The notes under the pieces: generated by a model | Told to the model about the DNA's origin: nothing | What the model saw: the letters and a program-made list of their open reading frames with translations, nothing else | Databases searched by the model: none | Position numbers and translations under genes: made by a program | In this document: in pieces, positions 1-8,409 of the stretch | Layout: the number at the start of each line of letters is the position of its first letter | Numbering within the stretch: the first letter of the stretch is position 1 | Assembly (NCBI GenBank): GCA_900549745.1 | Contig: URPJ01000007.1 | Coordinates: 27,263-91,262, forward strand | Length of the DNA: 64,000 nucleotides | Direction of reading: 5' to 3' | From: an uncultured Collinsella sp. | GTDB taxonomy: Bacteria; Actinomycetota; Coriobacteriia; Coriobacteriales; Coriobacteriaceae

Positions 1-115
1 ACTTCTCGGGAAAAGTATTAAACCTCGTTGTATGGGGTGCGGCTGGAGGGTGGTCATCGTTCAGTAGCTACCTCTTCCTTGTGAATCGCCTGAAGCGCAA
101 GGCATAATGCATGTG

Positions 116-136
116 ACAAAGGGACGGCCCCTTTGT
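116..136. repeat. GGGAC-core palindrome (REP-like)
   Basis: Arms ACAAAGGG (116-123) and CCCTTTGT (129-136) flank a short loop in the 160 bp before the first gene. It shares the GGGAC core with the hairpins at 11302, 26005, 34613, 35845, 36494 and 42058. No gene was recognised in positions 1-115. Confidence 0.6.
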
Positions 137-160
137 TGTGTTGATATGAGAGAAGAGTAG

Positions 161-1114
161 ATGATCCTTTCGCTGGCCCCCATGGAGGGAATTACCGGGC
201 ATGTGTTTCGTCGCGTGCATGCGGAGTGCTTTGGCGCGCTCGACTGCTATTACACGCCGTTTTTGCCGCCGCCGCGGGTGGGCAACCGCTTTGGCGGCAA
301 GGCGTTTAAGGAAGTCGACCCGGCCAACAACCAGGGACTCAATGTCATCCCCCAGCTTATGTCCAAGAATGCGGACGAGTTTGTGTGGGCGGCTCAGGTG
401 CTCGCCGATATGGGTTACCGCGAGGTCAACCTCAACCTTGGCTGCCCTTCGGGGACGGTTGTCGCCAAGGGCAAGGGCTCGGGTTTCTTGCGCAATCTGG
501 ATGAGCTTGAGGTGTTCTTGAGCGACGTATGCGCACGCTCGCCGTTGCCGGTGTCCGTTAAGACCAGGTTGGGGCTCGAGGATGACGATGAATACGAGCG
601 CGTGCTCGATCTTTACTGCCGTATGCCGCTGGCCGAGCTGATCGTGCATCCGCGCGTGCAAAAGGATCGCTATACGGGTTCGCCGCGTAAAGCGTTTTAC
701 GGTGAGACGCTGGAGCGTGCGCCGTTTCCGGTGGCCTATAACGGCGACATCTTTGATCTCGAGGACATGGACGCGCTGGTGGACGCCTATCCCGGCACGC
801 GCCATGTGATGCTGGGGCGCGGCTTGCTCGCGAACCCTGCGCTGGCCCGCATGGCCAAGGGCGGCCCTGCTGCCACGACCGCCGAGCTGCAGCGCTTTCA
901 CGACACGCTGTTCGCGGCATATGCAGAAGAGATTGGCGGCAACGCGGTCTTTCGCATGAAGGAGTGGTGGTTCTACGCTAAGTGCGCTTTCGCCGATCCC
1001 GCCACCGTCCACAAGCTCGTGCGCAAGACCAAGAAGGTCGACGAATACCGCGCCGCCGTCGACCGCGTCTTCCGCGAGCAACCGCTCGCATCCGCAGCCC
1101 GCTTCCGCGGCTAG
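161..1114 (+). CDS. dus: tRNA-dihydrouridine synthase
   Basis: This 317-residue flavoenzyme reduces uridine to dihydrouridine in the tRNA D-loop or variable region. The N-terminal FMN-binding motif LAPMEGITG is at residues 5-13. The active-site block NLGCPS has its conserved catalytic Cys near residue 95. KTRLG (134-138), HPR (163-165) and a MLGRG phosphate-binding stretch near 220 follow, all typical of the TIM-barrel Dus family at its usual length. The start follows a purine-rich stretch. The gene stands alone, and palindromes flank it on both sides. The choice between Dus subfamilies (A, B or C) cannot be made safely by eye. Confidence 0.93.
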   Translation: MILSLAPMEGITGHVFRRVHAECFGALDCYYTPFLPPPRVGNRFGGKAFKEVDPANNQGLNVIPQLMSKNADEFVWAAQVLADMGYREVNLNLGCPSGTVVAKGKGSGFLRNLDELEVFLSDVCARSPLPVSVKTRLGLEDDDEYERVLDLYCRMPLAELIVHPRVQKDRYTGSPRKAFYGETLERAPFPVAYNGDIFDLEDMDALVDAYPGTRHVMLGRGLLANPALARMAKGGPAATTAELQRFHDTLFAAYAEEIGGNAVFRMKEWWFYAKCAFADPATVHKLVRKTKKVDEYRAAVDRVFREQPLASAARFRG

Positions 1115-1119
1115 TTAGA

Positions 1120-1167
1120 CATCGGGGACGTTCTTTAGCGACTAGGCATTTAAGAACGTCCCCGATG
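1120..1167. repeat. GGGGACGTTCTT hairpin (REP-like, class 2)
   Basis: Perfect 16-bp arms at 1120-1135 and 1152-1167 surround a 16-nt loop, starting six bases after the dus stop codon. A second member at 25074-25137 shares the inner arm and a similar loop but has different outer arm bases. It may also end dus transcription, although no clear T-run follows. Confidence 0.75.
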
Positions 1168-1182
1168 ACTACCCGCAAAAGC

Positions 1183-1237
1183 TGTACACCAGCATCCAAA
1201 GATGTCGAAAAATGTCGACTTTGGATGCTGGTGTACA
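1183..1237. repeat. 19-bp perfect inverted repeat
   Basis: Arms 1183-1201 and 1219-1237 are perfectly complementary and begin TGTACACCAGCATCC. The 17-nt loop is itself a direct repeat, ATGTCGA-AAA-ATGTCGA. It is a different family from the GGGAC-core palindromes and occurs once in this window. It lies between dus and the convergent glutaredoxin gene. Confidence 0.7.
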
Positions 1238-1284
1238 TGTTTGGGTCGTATGGGTTGGGGCCCTGGACGGACAGAGCGTGCGTA

Positions 1285-1530
1285 CTAGAGCAGGTTTTCC
1301 TGCACCCACGCGATGATGTCGCTCGATTCGTAGAGTGGTTTGCCGTCGATGAACAGGCAGGGAACCTGGCGTTTTCCGCCGACGGCGATGAGTATCTGTT
1401 CGGCATCGGAATCGGTCGAGATATTGCGCTCGGGAATGGTCACGCCGTTATCGGCCAAAAAGTGCTTGACCTTTAAGCAATACGGGCAGCCGGTCATAAC
1501 GTACAGCGCGAGCTCGTGATTAGTAGCCAT
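1285..1530 (-). CDS. Glutaredoxin-like protein
   Basis: This 81-residue thioredoxin-fold protein is probably a small cytosolic dithiol oxidoreductase. The redox motif CPYC is at residues 15-18, followed by the usual helix. A cis-Pro segment (QVPCLF) and a C-terminal helix with an ESSDI motif complete the glutaredoxin fold. The ATG at 1530 is chosen because GGAGA lies just upstream; a longer in-frame start at 1569 has no ribosome site. It lies 51 bp downstream of the XRE-TipAS regulator on the same strand, so the two may be cotranscribed. Confidence 0.9.
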   Translation of the reverse strand: MATNHELALYVMTGCPYCLKVKHFLADNGVTIPERNISTDSDAEQILIAVGGKRQVPCLFIDGKPLYESSDIIAWVQENLL

Positions 1531-1581
1531 AGGTCTCCAATCGGTTGAGGTTTTGATTGAAATACCCAAAGCCGCCGCGGT

Positions 1582-2409
1582 CTATGCGCGGACCAGTGAC
1601 GACTCGATGGCCTGGACCAGAAACGCCGTGGCTCCGGTGCCGCAGGGCTTGTCGTAGTAGTCAACAAAGCGCTGGTCGGCCAGATAGCCGTGGGCGAGGC
1701 CCAGGTATGCTTCGTCTTGGGGCTCGTGTCCCCAGTTAAGGCCAATCCATCGACGGTGCATCGTGACAAGCTTGCGAGCCTCGCTTCCATCCGCATCGCC
1801 GTCGCCCATGGCAATCGAGAGCTGACCCAAAATAGCGCGTTCAAGTTCCTTCATGTCGTTCCATGTCTCGGGGTCCATGTCCAGCAGCGCTTCGTTTGCT
1901 GCATCGATAGCCTCATCGCCATAGCGCGCCCGAGCCTCGGCGCCGTAGCGTTCCTCGTTTTCCTGCACGGTGCGCCAGCGCTCCAGTTGCGGCAGGACGG
2001 CGCCCATGAGCGAGACGGCTTCGTCGAGTGACAGGCCGGTGTTTTGCGCCAGGCGCGGGGCACAGTCCTCGATCATTGCCTCCATCGTGGTGTCGTAGGT
2101 GTACTGGCCGTGGTCGTAGCACCACTTGCAGTAATGGTCGGTCGCGGCGCCCGTGGCATCGGTGCCGCAGTCGTCGGGCGTGAGTATCATGCCGCAGCTC
2201 TGGCAATAGCGCTCGGGCATTTCGAGCAGATGAGACAGGGGCTCGCCGGTCACAGCGGCGATGAGCTTCATCATGTCGATGCCCGGTGTGACCTCGCCAC
2301 GCTCCCAACGGCTGACGGCTTGGCGTGTGACGAAGAGCTTGGCGGCGAGCTGCTCTTGGGTAAGGTGATGGGCGCGACGGACGGCGATGAGCTTTTCTGC
2401 AAAGGCCAT
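1582..2409 (-). CDS. XRE regulator with zinc ribbon and TipAS-like domain
   Basis: This 275-residue protein has three parts. Residues 3-60 form a Cro/C1-type helix-turn-helix (TRQAVSRWERG). Residues 66-100 carry cysteine pairs C69/C72 and C94/C97 plus C81, a likely zinc ribbon. Residues 115-275 resemble the TipAS antibiotic-recognition domain (HRRWIGLNW, LAHGYLADQRFVDYYD). TipAS domains bind peptide antibiotics and are usually fused to a MerR domain, so an XRE fusion is less common. AAAGGAG precedes the ATG. It is divergent from trmO. A role as a ligand-responsive regulator is inferred; the ligand is unknown. Confidence 0.85.
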   Translation of the reverse strand: MAFAEKLIAVRRAHHLTQEQLAAKLFVTRQAVSRWERGEVTPGIDMMKLIAAVTGEPLSHLLEMPERYCQSCGMILTPDDCGTDATGAATDHYCKWCYDHGQYTYDTTMEAMIEDCAPRLAQNTGLSLDEAVSLMGAVLPQLERWRTVQENEERYGAEARARYGDEAIDAANEALLDMDPETWNDMKELERAILGQLSIAMGDGDADGSEARKLVTMHRRWIGLNWGHEPQDEAYLGLAHGYLADQRFVDYYDKPCGTGATAFLVQAIESSLVRA

Positions 2410-2537
2410 AACGGCTCCTTTCTGCTGGTTGATGGCTTAAGCATACGCGGCAGCAGGCGCCCTTCCAAGCAACCGTTGGTTGCACGACGGGGGACCGCGG
2501 CGAAGAATTGCACGCAACGCCCCACACCTCCATGCCG

Positions 2538-2543
2538 TACAAT
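2538..2543 (+). promoter_or_regulatory. -10 box of a likely leaderless trmO transcript
   Basis: TACAAT lies seven bases upstream of the ATG at 2551, and no ribosome binding site precedes either possible ATG (2542 or 2551). This spacing would start the mRNA at or next to the initiation codon, as in leaderless actinobacterial genes. Confidence 0.5.
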
Positions 2544-2550
2544 GACCGGC

Positions 2551-3288
2551 ATGGAACCTATCGCACACATACATACCGACCTGCCGCAGAAGTTCGGCAT
2601 TCCGCGCAACAGCTTTTTGGCGCCTCATCTGCAGGGACACATCGTCTTTGAGCCGGAATTTGCCTCCAATGCAGCGGTTGAGGGCCTGGACTCCTTCTCT
2701 CACCTATGGCTGTTGTGGCGCTTCGAAAACGGAACGCCCGGCGGCACGGCAAACGACATAGCTGCCGATGCCAAGTCGCAGGACAGGTCTGGCACCAACG
2801 TCAAGTGGTCGAAGACCGTGCGCCCGCCGCGTCTGGGCGGAGCCGAGCGCGTGGGTGTCTTTGCCACGCGCAGTCCGTTTCGCCCTAATCCCATCGGGCT
2901 CACCTGCGTTAAGCTCGACCGCGTGGAGCTTACCGACGACGGCCCCATCATCCATGTGCTGGGGGCCGATCTGCGCGACGGCACGCCCATCTACGATATC
3001 AAGCCCTACATCCCGTTTGCGGACTGCCACCCGGATGCGACCGGCGGCTGGATTGAGGGTGCTCCGTGGCAAGAGCTCGATGTTGAGTTTCCACAAGCGC
3101 TGCAGGATATGGTCCCGCCCGCAAAGCTCCCCGGCTTGGTCGAGGTCCTTTGCCAAGATCCGCGCCGCGCGGGCAGCAAGCACGAGCCAAACCGCGTTTA
3201 CCACTTAGCTTATGCTGGGCTCGACATATCTTTTACGGTCGATAAAACCCAGCTAACCGTAGTCGCCGTCAACGACGCGCAAGACTAA
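2551..3288 (+). CDS. trmO: tRNA (N6-threonylcarbamoyl-A37)-N6-methyltransferase TrmO
   Basis: TrmO uses SAM to N6-methylate t6A37 in a subset of tRNAs. The 245-residue protein has the family signatures: KFGIPRNS near the N-terminus, an FSHLWLLWRF strand, and FATRSPFRPNPIGLT, the SAM-binding core of the TsaA/YaeB fold. A C-terminal extension of about 90 residues is also typical. Two in-frame ATGs (2542 and 2551) are possible. The second is preferred because a TACAAT box fits a leaderless start there. It is divergent from the XRE-TipAS gene. Confidence 0.92.
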   Translation: MEPIAHIHTDLPQKFGIPRNSFLAPHLQGHIVFEPEFASNAAVEGLDSFSHLWLLWRFENGTPGGTANDIAADAKSQDRSGTNVKWSKTVRPPRLGGAERVGVFATRSPFRPNPIGLTCVKLDRVELTDDGPIIHVLGADLRDGTPIYDIKPYIPFADCHPDATGGWIEGAPWQELDVEFPQALQDMVPPAKLPGLVEVLCQDPRRAGSKHEPNRVYHLAYAGLDISFTVDKTQLTVVAVNDAQD

Positions 3289-3331
3289 CCAGCCATTCGT
3301 CTGAACCCGTCAAATTAAGCGCCAAACCCCA

Positions 3332-3360
3332 TGTCAAAATCGCCCATGCTGGTGGACAAT
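3332..3360 (+). promoter_or_regulatory. Probable promoter of the MalY-type gene
   Basis: GACAAT at 3355-3360 is a good -10. A weak -35 (TGTCAA, 3332-3337) lies 17 bp upstream. The gene starts 40 bp downstream. Confidence 0.45.
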
Positions 3361-3400
3361 AACGCCTACCAAAATAGTCCGCTTTGCATGGGAGCTCAGC

Positions 3401-4615
3401 ATGAAATACGACTTTAGCTCGCTTATCGACCGCCACGGCATGGATGCCATCGCCGTTGACTCTTGGGGCGAGATCCCCGGTATGGCTCCGAACGCACCCG
3501 ACGAGGGCTTCGACCGCATTCCCATGTGGGTGGCCGACATGAACTTCGCCACGGTGCCCACGGTTCAGGAGTACATCATCAAGCGCGCTCAGCACCCCAT
3601 GTTTGGCTACTTCAATCCGCGTCCCGAGTACTTCGACCGCATCATCGAATGGCAGAGCCGTCGCAACGGCGTTGAGGACTTGGCGCCGGAGCATATCGGC
3701 TACGAAAACGGCGTGCTGGGCGGTGTCGTGTCGACGCTACGCGCGTATGTCCAGCCAGGTGATGCGGTGCTAGTCCACAGCCCTACCTACATCGGCTTTA
3801 CCAAGTCCATCGAGGCCGCGGGCTATCGTATTGTCCACAGCCCGCTTAAGCTCGACGACCAGGGCGTGTGGCGCATGGACTTTGAGGACATGGAGCGCAA
3901 GCTCGCCCAAAACTACATCCATGCCGCGGTGTTCTGCTCGCCGCACAATCCCTGCGGCCGCGTATGGGAGCGCGACGAGATCGAGCGCGCCATGGACATC
4001 TATCGCCAGCACGATTGCGTGGTGATCTCGGACGAGATTTGGTCCGATATCATCCTGCCGGGACACAAGCACATCCCGACGCAGTCGGTGAGCGAGGATG
4101 CTCGCATGCGCACGGTTGCCCTCTACGCGCCCAGCAAGACGTTCAACCTGGCGGGCCTGGTCGGCAGCTACCACATCATCTACAACGAGACGCTGCGCGA
4201 CCGCGTGTGCGCCGTGTCCAACAAGACCCACTACAACGAGATGAACGTCCTCTCCATGCATGCGCTTATCGGTGCCTACCAGCCGCAGGGCTATGAGTGG
4301 GTTGATGAGCTCAACCAGGTGCTTGCCGGCAATATCGAGTACTTCTGCACGTATGCAGAAAAGCACTGGAAGGGCGTCGCGTTTTCGCGTCCGCAGGGCA
4401 CGTACATGGTGTTTCTGGACTGCACCGAGTGGTGTCGCGAGCATGGCCGCGATATTCAGTGGTTGCTCGACGAGGGGGCGCGCGTGGGCGTGGGGTATCA
4501 GGACGGCCGCCCGTTCCACGGACCCTGCCACATTCGCGTGAATCTGGCGCTGCCGCTTTCGCGCGTAAGGGAGGCGTGCGACCGCCTGGACCGCTACGTT
4601 TTTAATGCACGGTAA
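3401..4615 (+). CDS. MalY/PatB-family PLP aminotransferase (C-S lyase)
   Basis: This 404-residue fold-type I PLP enzyme matches the MalY/PatB subfamily, which cleaves cystathionine or cysteine conjugates to a thiol or homocysteine, pyruvate and ammonia. Seen in the sequence: the N-terminal IPMWVADMNF motif typical of this subfamily, Tyr130, Asn183, Asp211 in ISDEIW, and the PLP lysine Lys246 in APSKTFNLAG. GGGAG lies before the ATG. It stands alone with its own promoter. The substrate cannot be set from sequence; roles in methionine metabolism or in thiol and odorant release are both possible. Confidence 0.92.
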   Translation: MKYDFSSLIDRHGMDAIAVDSWGEIPGMAPNAPDEGFDRIPMWVADMNFATVPTVQEYIIKRAQHPMFGYFNPRPEYFDRIIEWQSRRNGVEDLAPEHIGYENGVLGGVVSTLRAYVQPGDAVLVHSPTYIGFTKSIEAAGYRIVHSPLKLDDQGVWRMDFEDMERKLAQNYIHAAVFCSPHNPCGRVWERDEIERAMDIYRQHDCVVISDEIWSDIILPGHKHIPTQSVSEDARMRTVALYAPSKTFNLAGLVGSYHIIYNETLRDRVCAVSNKTHYNEMNVLSMHALIGAYQPQGYEWVDELNQVLAGNIEYFCTYAEKHWKGVAFSRPQGTYMVFLDCTEWCREHGRDIQWLLDEGARVGVGYQDGRPFHGPCHIRVNLALPLSRVREACDRLDRYVFNAR

Positions 4616-4630
4616 GTGAGCACTGCATGC

Positions 4631-4662
4631 GGGGCCTTCTGCCAAGTCGGCTGGAAGGTCCC
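4631..4662 (+). terminator. Hairpin after the MalY-type gene
   Basis: GGGGCCTTC (4631-4639) pairs with GAAGGTCCC (4654-4662), with one G-U pair, 16 bp after the stop codon. No T-run follows, so this is a weak terminator call. Confidence 0.4.
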
Positions 4663-4759
4663 ACACGGTAAAGCGCCTGTAACAATTGGGCACTCGTGTG
4701 GTTTTGTTTGCTATTATCTTTAACCATTTCAGTCTGTAAACAGGATCGTATGGAGCTCG

Positions 4760-5629
4760 ATGAAAAGATCCCGTCGCTCGGTTGCCATTTCGTTGTTTGT
4801 TGCGCTTGCAGTGGCGAGCGTCTTTGTCGTAGCGATAGCTGGCTGCTCCGGGTCGAATGACGGAGCCTCGACGTCTGCATTAGAAGGTCTGGACGCCTCG
4901 CAAGTCAAAGACGACGACCTTAAGACGCTCAACGTCGGAAGCGACCTCTATCCACCGTTTGTGTATACCGACGAGTACGGCGATATCGTTGGCCTGGATG
5001 TCGAGATATTGACCGAGGCTTTGGCTCGCATTGGTTACAAGCCAAAATACCAGCTGATTGACTGGGAAAAGAAGAAGGAGCTGCTGGCGAGCGGCGAACT
5101 CGATTGTGTCATGGGCAGCTTTAGTATGACGGGTCGCGAAAACGAATATCGTTGGGCCGGCCCGTACCTTGCGAGCCGCCAGGTGGTCGCGGTCGATCCC
5201 CAGAGCGATATCTACACGCTTGCCGATCTTGAGGATAAGATCGTGGCGGTTCAGTCCACCACCAAGCCCGAGGACATTTTGCTCAATCGCATAAATGAAA
5301 ACGTTCCGCAGATCAAGGAACTCTACAGCTTTTCGGACGGTTCATACCTGAACCCGGCGCTCGTCGAGGGCCTGGTCGACGCTATCGCCGCGCATGAGTC
5401 CTCGTTCCTCACCTACGAAAAAGACTATGGTGTGACATATCGCATTTTGGATGAGCCGCTGCTAGAGGTCGGTTTGGGCACCGCTTTCGATATCAACGAT
5501 ACGCGTGGCATCGACGTCAAGCTCACTCATGCCTACCAAGAAATGCTTGCCGATGGCACCATGGAACGCCTGGTGTCAAAGTACTTCGATGATCCTTCGC
5601 CATTTTTGAATATGGAGGGCCTGTCATGA
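4760..5629 (+). CDS. Solute-binding lipoprotein (SBP_bac_3 type), sensor partner
   Basis: This 289-residue extracellular binding protein has a basic n-region, a hydrophobic stretch (9-27) and a lipobox ending at Cys29 (AIAGC), so it should be lipid-anchored outside the membrane. Residues 55-280 match the amino-acid-binding family 3 fold (LNVGSDLYPPFVYTDEYGDIVGLDVEI). No ABC permease or ATPase is nearby. Instead its stop overlaps the start of a hybrid histidine kinase (ATGA), which points to signalling rather than uptake. A TATTAT box at 4712-4717 may be its -10. The ligand is probably an amino acid or small polar molecule. Confidence 0.9.
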   Translation: MKRSRRSVAISLFVALAVASVFVVAIAGCSGSNDGASTSALEGLDASQVKDDDLKTLNVGSDLYPPFVYTDEYGDIVGLDVEILTEALARIGYKPKYQLIDWEKKKELLASGELDCVMGSFSMTGRENEYRWAGPYLASRQVVAVDPQSDIYTLADLEDKIVAVQSTTKPEDILLNRINENVPQIKELYSFSDGSYLNPALVEGLVDAIAAHESSFLTYEKDYGVTYRILDEPLLEVGLGTAFDINDTRGIDVKLTHAYQEMLADGTMERLVSKYFDDPSPFLNMEGLS

Positions 5630-7818
5630 TCGATGCGCCCGACCACGCTGCTCAGGAGCGGGGCAATCGTTCGGCAGGGGCATGGCTCCTTGTCGCTCTG
5701 CTGGGGATAGCGCTCTCGGTTGTTGCCGGCATGATGAGCTACGGTTACACGACGGCCCAAGCCGAGCAGCGCTTTGCCGACGTTGTCGATTACGTGGCGA
5801 CGCAGAGCCTTTCCTACGATGCATTTAACAGCGCCTATACGACCAAAAACCTGATTCGCGCTATGGAGATTGCCGGAGAGGCGGCTCGCGATATGGAGCG
5901 CGACGGTTCGGTGGATAACGCCATGCTGGAGCAATATGCCGATCAGTTCAACGTGAGCGCGCTGATCGTGACGGACGCATCGGGCAATTTGGTGTCCGAG
6001 TCCTCGACGGGCGATGTGGACTACGGGTCGCTCGCTACGTATCTCAAAGAATCACCCGTGCTTGAGGTGGCAACTCATCCGCTTAAGTCCTATACCGCCC
6101 GCATCACGCTTGCGGATGATTCGGTCGCAGACATTGGCTGCGTGACTCGGCAGGATGGCGAGGGCATCGTTATCGCGGTAAGGCATCAGAGCGCGAAGGC
6201 GGTTGTAAGCAATACACTCAAACTGCAGAGCTTGCTTGATGGCTATGAAACCATCGATAGCGGCAATATCGTGATCGAAAGCGACGGCAAGGTCGTTGCG
6301 ACCAATGCCGTTGAACCCACCGTATTGGGCGTGTTCGATCTGCCTGTGACGGATGTCTTCATTGTCGACGGTATTAAGGATCGATGCCTGGCTGGTAAGG
6401 TCAGATTGGTTAACGCCGACGGCGAGTGGTATTTGGGCACATTTGGAAAAGCGCACAAATTCTATGTGTACACTTATGCCTCGGCGCAGCGCTACTTTGA
6501 GGTCGCCGCGGCTGTTGCCGCCGGCGTGCTGGTGCTCTACGGCGGTGTTATAGCCGTTGTTGTGACGGTGCGTCGCCGCGCTGATCGCCGACGTTTGACG
6601 GACTTGCTGCAGCAGGAGCGCGGCTATGGCGACAAACTGGCAAAGGCAGCGCGTGAGGCCTCGTCTGCCAACTCGGCAAAGACGGAGTTTCTGCGTCGCA
6701 TGAGCCACGATCTGCGCACGCCCATCAACGGCATTCGCGGCATGGTCGAGGTTGGCGATGCCAATGCGGACGATCTGCAAAAGCAGACTGAGTGCCGCTC
6801 AAAAATCTGGACGGCATCGGGACTGCTGCTCGACCTTGCCAACGAGGCGCTCGATATGAGTCGCCTGGAGAGCGGGCAGGTCGACCTGAACCTCGTGCCC
6901 ATAAATTTGGTGGCCCTCAACTGTGAAGTGCGCGATATTCTGGAGCGCCAGGCCGAGGAGCGTCTGGTGACAATTATCTCCGACCAGCAGACGCTTAATC
7001 ATCCCTATGCGCGGGTGAGCGTGACGCACCTCAAGCGTTTGTTGCTCAATATTGCCGGCAATGCCGTCAAGTACAACCGCCAGGGCGGCTATGTCCGCCT
7101 GGTGTGCCGCGAGGTGGAGCCAGCGGATGGCGTCCCCGTCTATGAATACACGATCGCCGACAACGGTATTGGCATGAGCGAGGAGTTCCAAAAGCACCTC
7201 TACGAGCCGTTTTGCCGCGAGAAGCAGCAGGTGGAAGGCGCTTCGTCGGGAACTGGCCTGGGCGCGCCTATCGCAAAACAGCTGGTCGAGCTTATGGGCG
7301 GAACCATGAGTTTTACGAGCGTCTTGGGGCAGGGGACGACGTTTACCATCCGCCTGCCGTTCGAGAAATGCAAACGCTCCGAGATTTCTCAGGCAGTTCG
7401 CGTGGATGGGGGCGATGGCGATGCGCTCCAGGGCTTGCGCGTTTTGCTCGTAGAGGATAACGATCTGAATGCCGAGATCGCGCAGTTTACGCTCAGCCGT
7501 GCCGGTGCCATCGTGACGCATGCTAAGGATGGTGAGTCTGCCGTCGAGATGTTTACCGCGAGCGCACCGCACGAGTACGACGTGGTGTTGATGGACATCA
7601 TGATGCCTGGCATCGATGGCCTTGAGGCCACGCGCCAGATTCGAGCACTCGATCGCGAGGATGCCGCGACCACGCCGATTATCGCCGTGAGCGCCAACGC
7701 CTTTGCCGACGACCGCAGGCTTTCGCGTGAGGCGGGCATGGACGCGCACCTGAGCAAACCTGTGAGCTCGCAGGAGCTCGTCGAGGCGCTAGCGCACATA
7801 GCCGCCGATGCTTCATAA
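5626..7818 (+). CDS. Hybrid sensor histidine kinase with receiver domain
   Basis: This 730-residue membrane kinase has TM1 (about 20-42), an extracellular region of about 245 residues that looks like a Cache-type sensor, and TM2 (about 290-314). The HisKA phospho-acceptor is His361 (MSHDLRTPING). An HATPase_c domain follows (N and G boxes around 480-570), then a C-terminal receiver with phospho-Asp657 (VVLMDIMMP) and the conserved Lys in LSKP. Four bases overlap with the upstream binding protein, implying coupled translation. No HPt protein or DNA-binding regulator is linked, so the output is unknown. Confidence 0.93.
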   Translation: MIDAPDHAAQERGNRSAGAWLLVALLGIALSVVAGMMSYGYTTAQAEQRFADVVDYVATQSLSYDAFNSAYTTKNLIRAMEIAGEAARDMERDGSVDNAMLEQYADQFNVSALIVTDASGNLVSESSTGDVDYGSLATYLKESPVLEVATHPLKSYTARITLADDSVADIGCVTRQDGEGIVIAVRHQSAKAVVSNTLKLQSLLDGYETIDSGNIVIESDGKVVATNAVEPTVLGVFDLPVTDVFIVDGIKDRCLAGKVRLVNADGEWYLGTFGKAHKFYVYTYASAQRYFEVAAAVAAGVLVLYGGVIAVVVTVRRRADRRRLTDLLQQERGYGDKLAKAAREASSANSAKTEFLRRMSHDLRTPINGIRGMVEVGDANADDLQKQTECRSKIWTASGLLLDLANEALDMSRLESGQVDLNLVPINLVALNCEVRDILERQAEERLVTIISDQQTLNHPYARVSVTHLKRLLLNIAGNAVKYNRQGGYVRLVCREVEPADGVPVYEYTIADNGIGMSEEFQKHLYEPFCREKQQVEGASSGTGLGAPIAKQLVELMGGTMSFTSVLGQGTTFTIRLPFEKCKRSEISQAVRVDGGDGDALQGLRVLLVEDNDLNAEIAQFTLSRAGAIVTHAKDGESAVEMFTASAPHEYDVVLMDIMMPGIDGLEATRQIRALDREDAATTPIIAVSANAFADDRRLSREAGMDAHLSKPVSSQELVEALAHIAADAS

Positions 7819-7820
7819 GC

Positions 7821-7860
7821 ATATGGCCCGGTTCCAAGGTGGGTTGGAACCGGGCCATAT
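7821..7860. terminator. Bidirectional terminator, 17-bp perfect stem
   Basis: Arms 7821-7837 and 7844-7860 pair perfectly around a 6-nt loop between convergent genes. The plus-strand exit reads TGTTATT. It begins two bases after the kinase stop codon. Confidence 0.75.
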
Positions 7861-7887
7861 TGTTATTGATGAGGCCTGCTGAGGGGC

Positions 7888-8367
7888 TTACTTTTCTTGA
7901 ATCTGCTTGCCGCAAAGATGCTCAATCGAAATCTCGTAGAGCTGGACGCCCTTGATGTCTTTGGCGATTTCCTCTTCGACTTCTTCGGCAGAAGGGTAGT
8001 ACTTAAGGGCGAGCTGGCGGACTTTGTCCTCGATAAACGCGGGGGTGTCATTCGCCAGGCGACAACGGCCAAAGACGACGGTGCTCATAACGTAGGGAGC
8101 CCAGTCACCGTCCTGGTACCACTCGTTGCCATATACGGTAAAGCAGACCTTGTCATCGCGCTTGAGTGCGTCGACCTTGTGGCCGGCTTTGGCGCCATGG
8201 AAATAGATCTTGTCGTGCTCGGCGTCAAAGAAGTAGTTGACGGGAATGGCGTACGGGTAGCCATCGTCGCCGTTGACGGCAAAGACGCCGCGCTTGCAGG
8301 TAGCGAGCAGTTCGCGCGCTTCCTCGTCAGTGATGGCGCGTTTCTTTCGACGTAAGGGTCTAAACAT
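7888..8367 (-). CDS. Pyridoxamine 5'-phosphate oxidase-like flavin-binding protein
   Basis: This 159-residue split-barrel protein belongs to the flavin-nucleotide-binding group related to pyridoxamine phosphate oxidase (GVFAVNGDDGYPYAIPVNYFFD, then IYFHGAKAGHKVDALKRDDKVCF). Such proteins bind FMN, F420 or heme, and many have no known substrate. The ATG at 8367 follows AGGAAG. It lies 42 bp downstream of the 945-residue hybrid kinase on the same strand and may share its transcript. True pyridoxal phosphate synthesis is unlikely, because the family's C-terminal substrate motif is not seen. Confidence 0.85.
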   Translation of the reverse strand: MFRPLRRKKRAITDEEARELLATCKRGVFAVNGDDGYPYAIPVNYFFDAEHDKIYFHGAKAGHKVDALKRDDKVCFTVYGNEWYQDGDWAPYVMSTVVFGRCRLANDTPAFIEDKVRQLALKYYPSAEEVEEEIAKDIKGVQLYEISIEHLCGKQIQEK

Positions 8368-8409
8368 CGTTGGCTTCCTTTCTGGTCGTGCGTGGTGGTT
8401 GAGCACAAA

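Noticed and set aside
2044..2541. Long N-terminal extension of TrmO
   Set aside because: The frame is open upstream only because it runs opposite the XRE-TipAS gene. Homology begins at about 2551.
4678..4684. Another copy of the array core (TGTAACA) before the binding lipoprotein
   Set aside because: Only seven or eight bases match, which is expected by chance many times in 64 kb.
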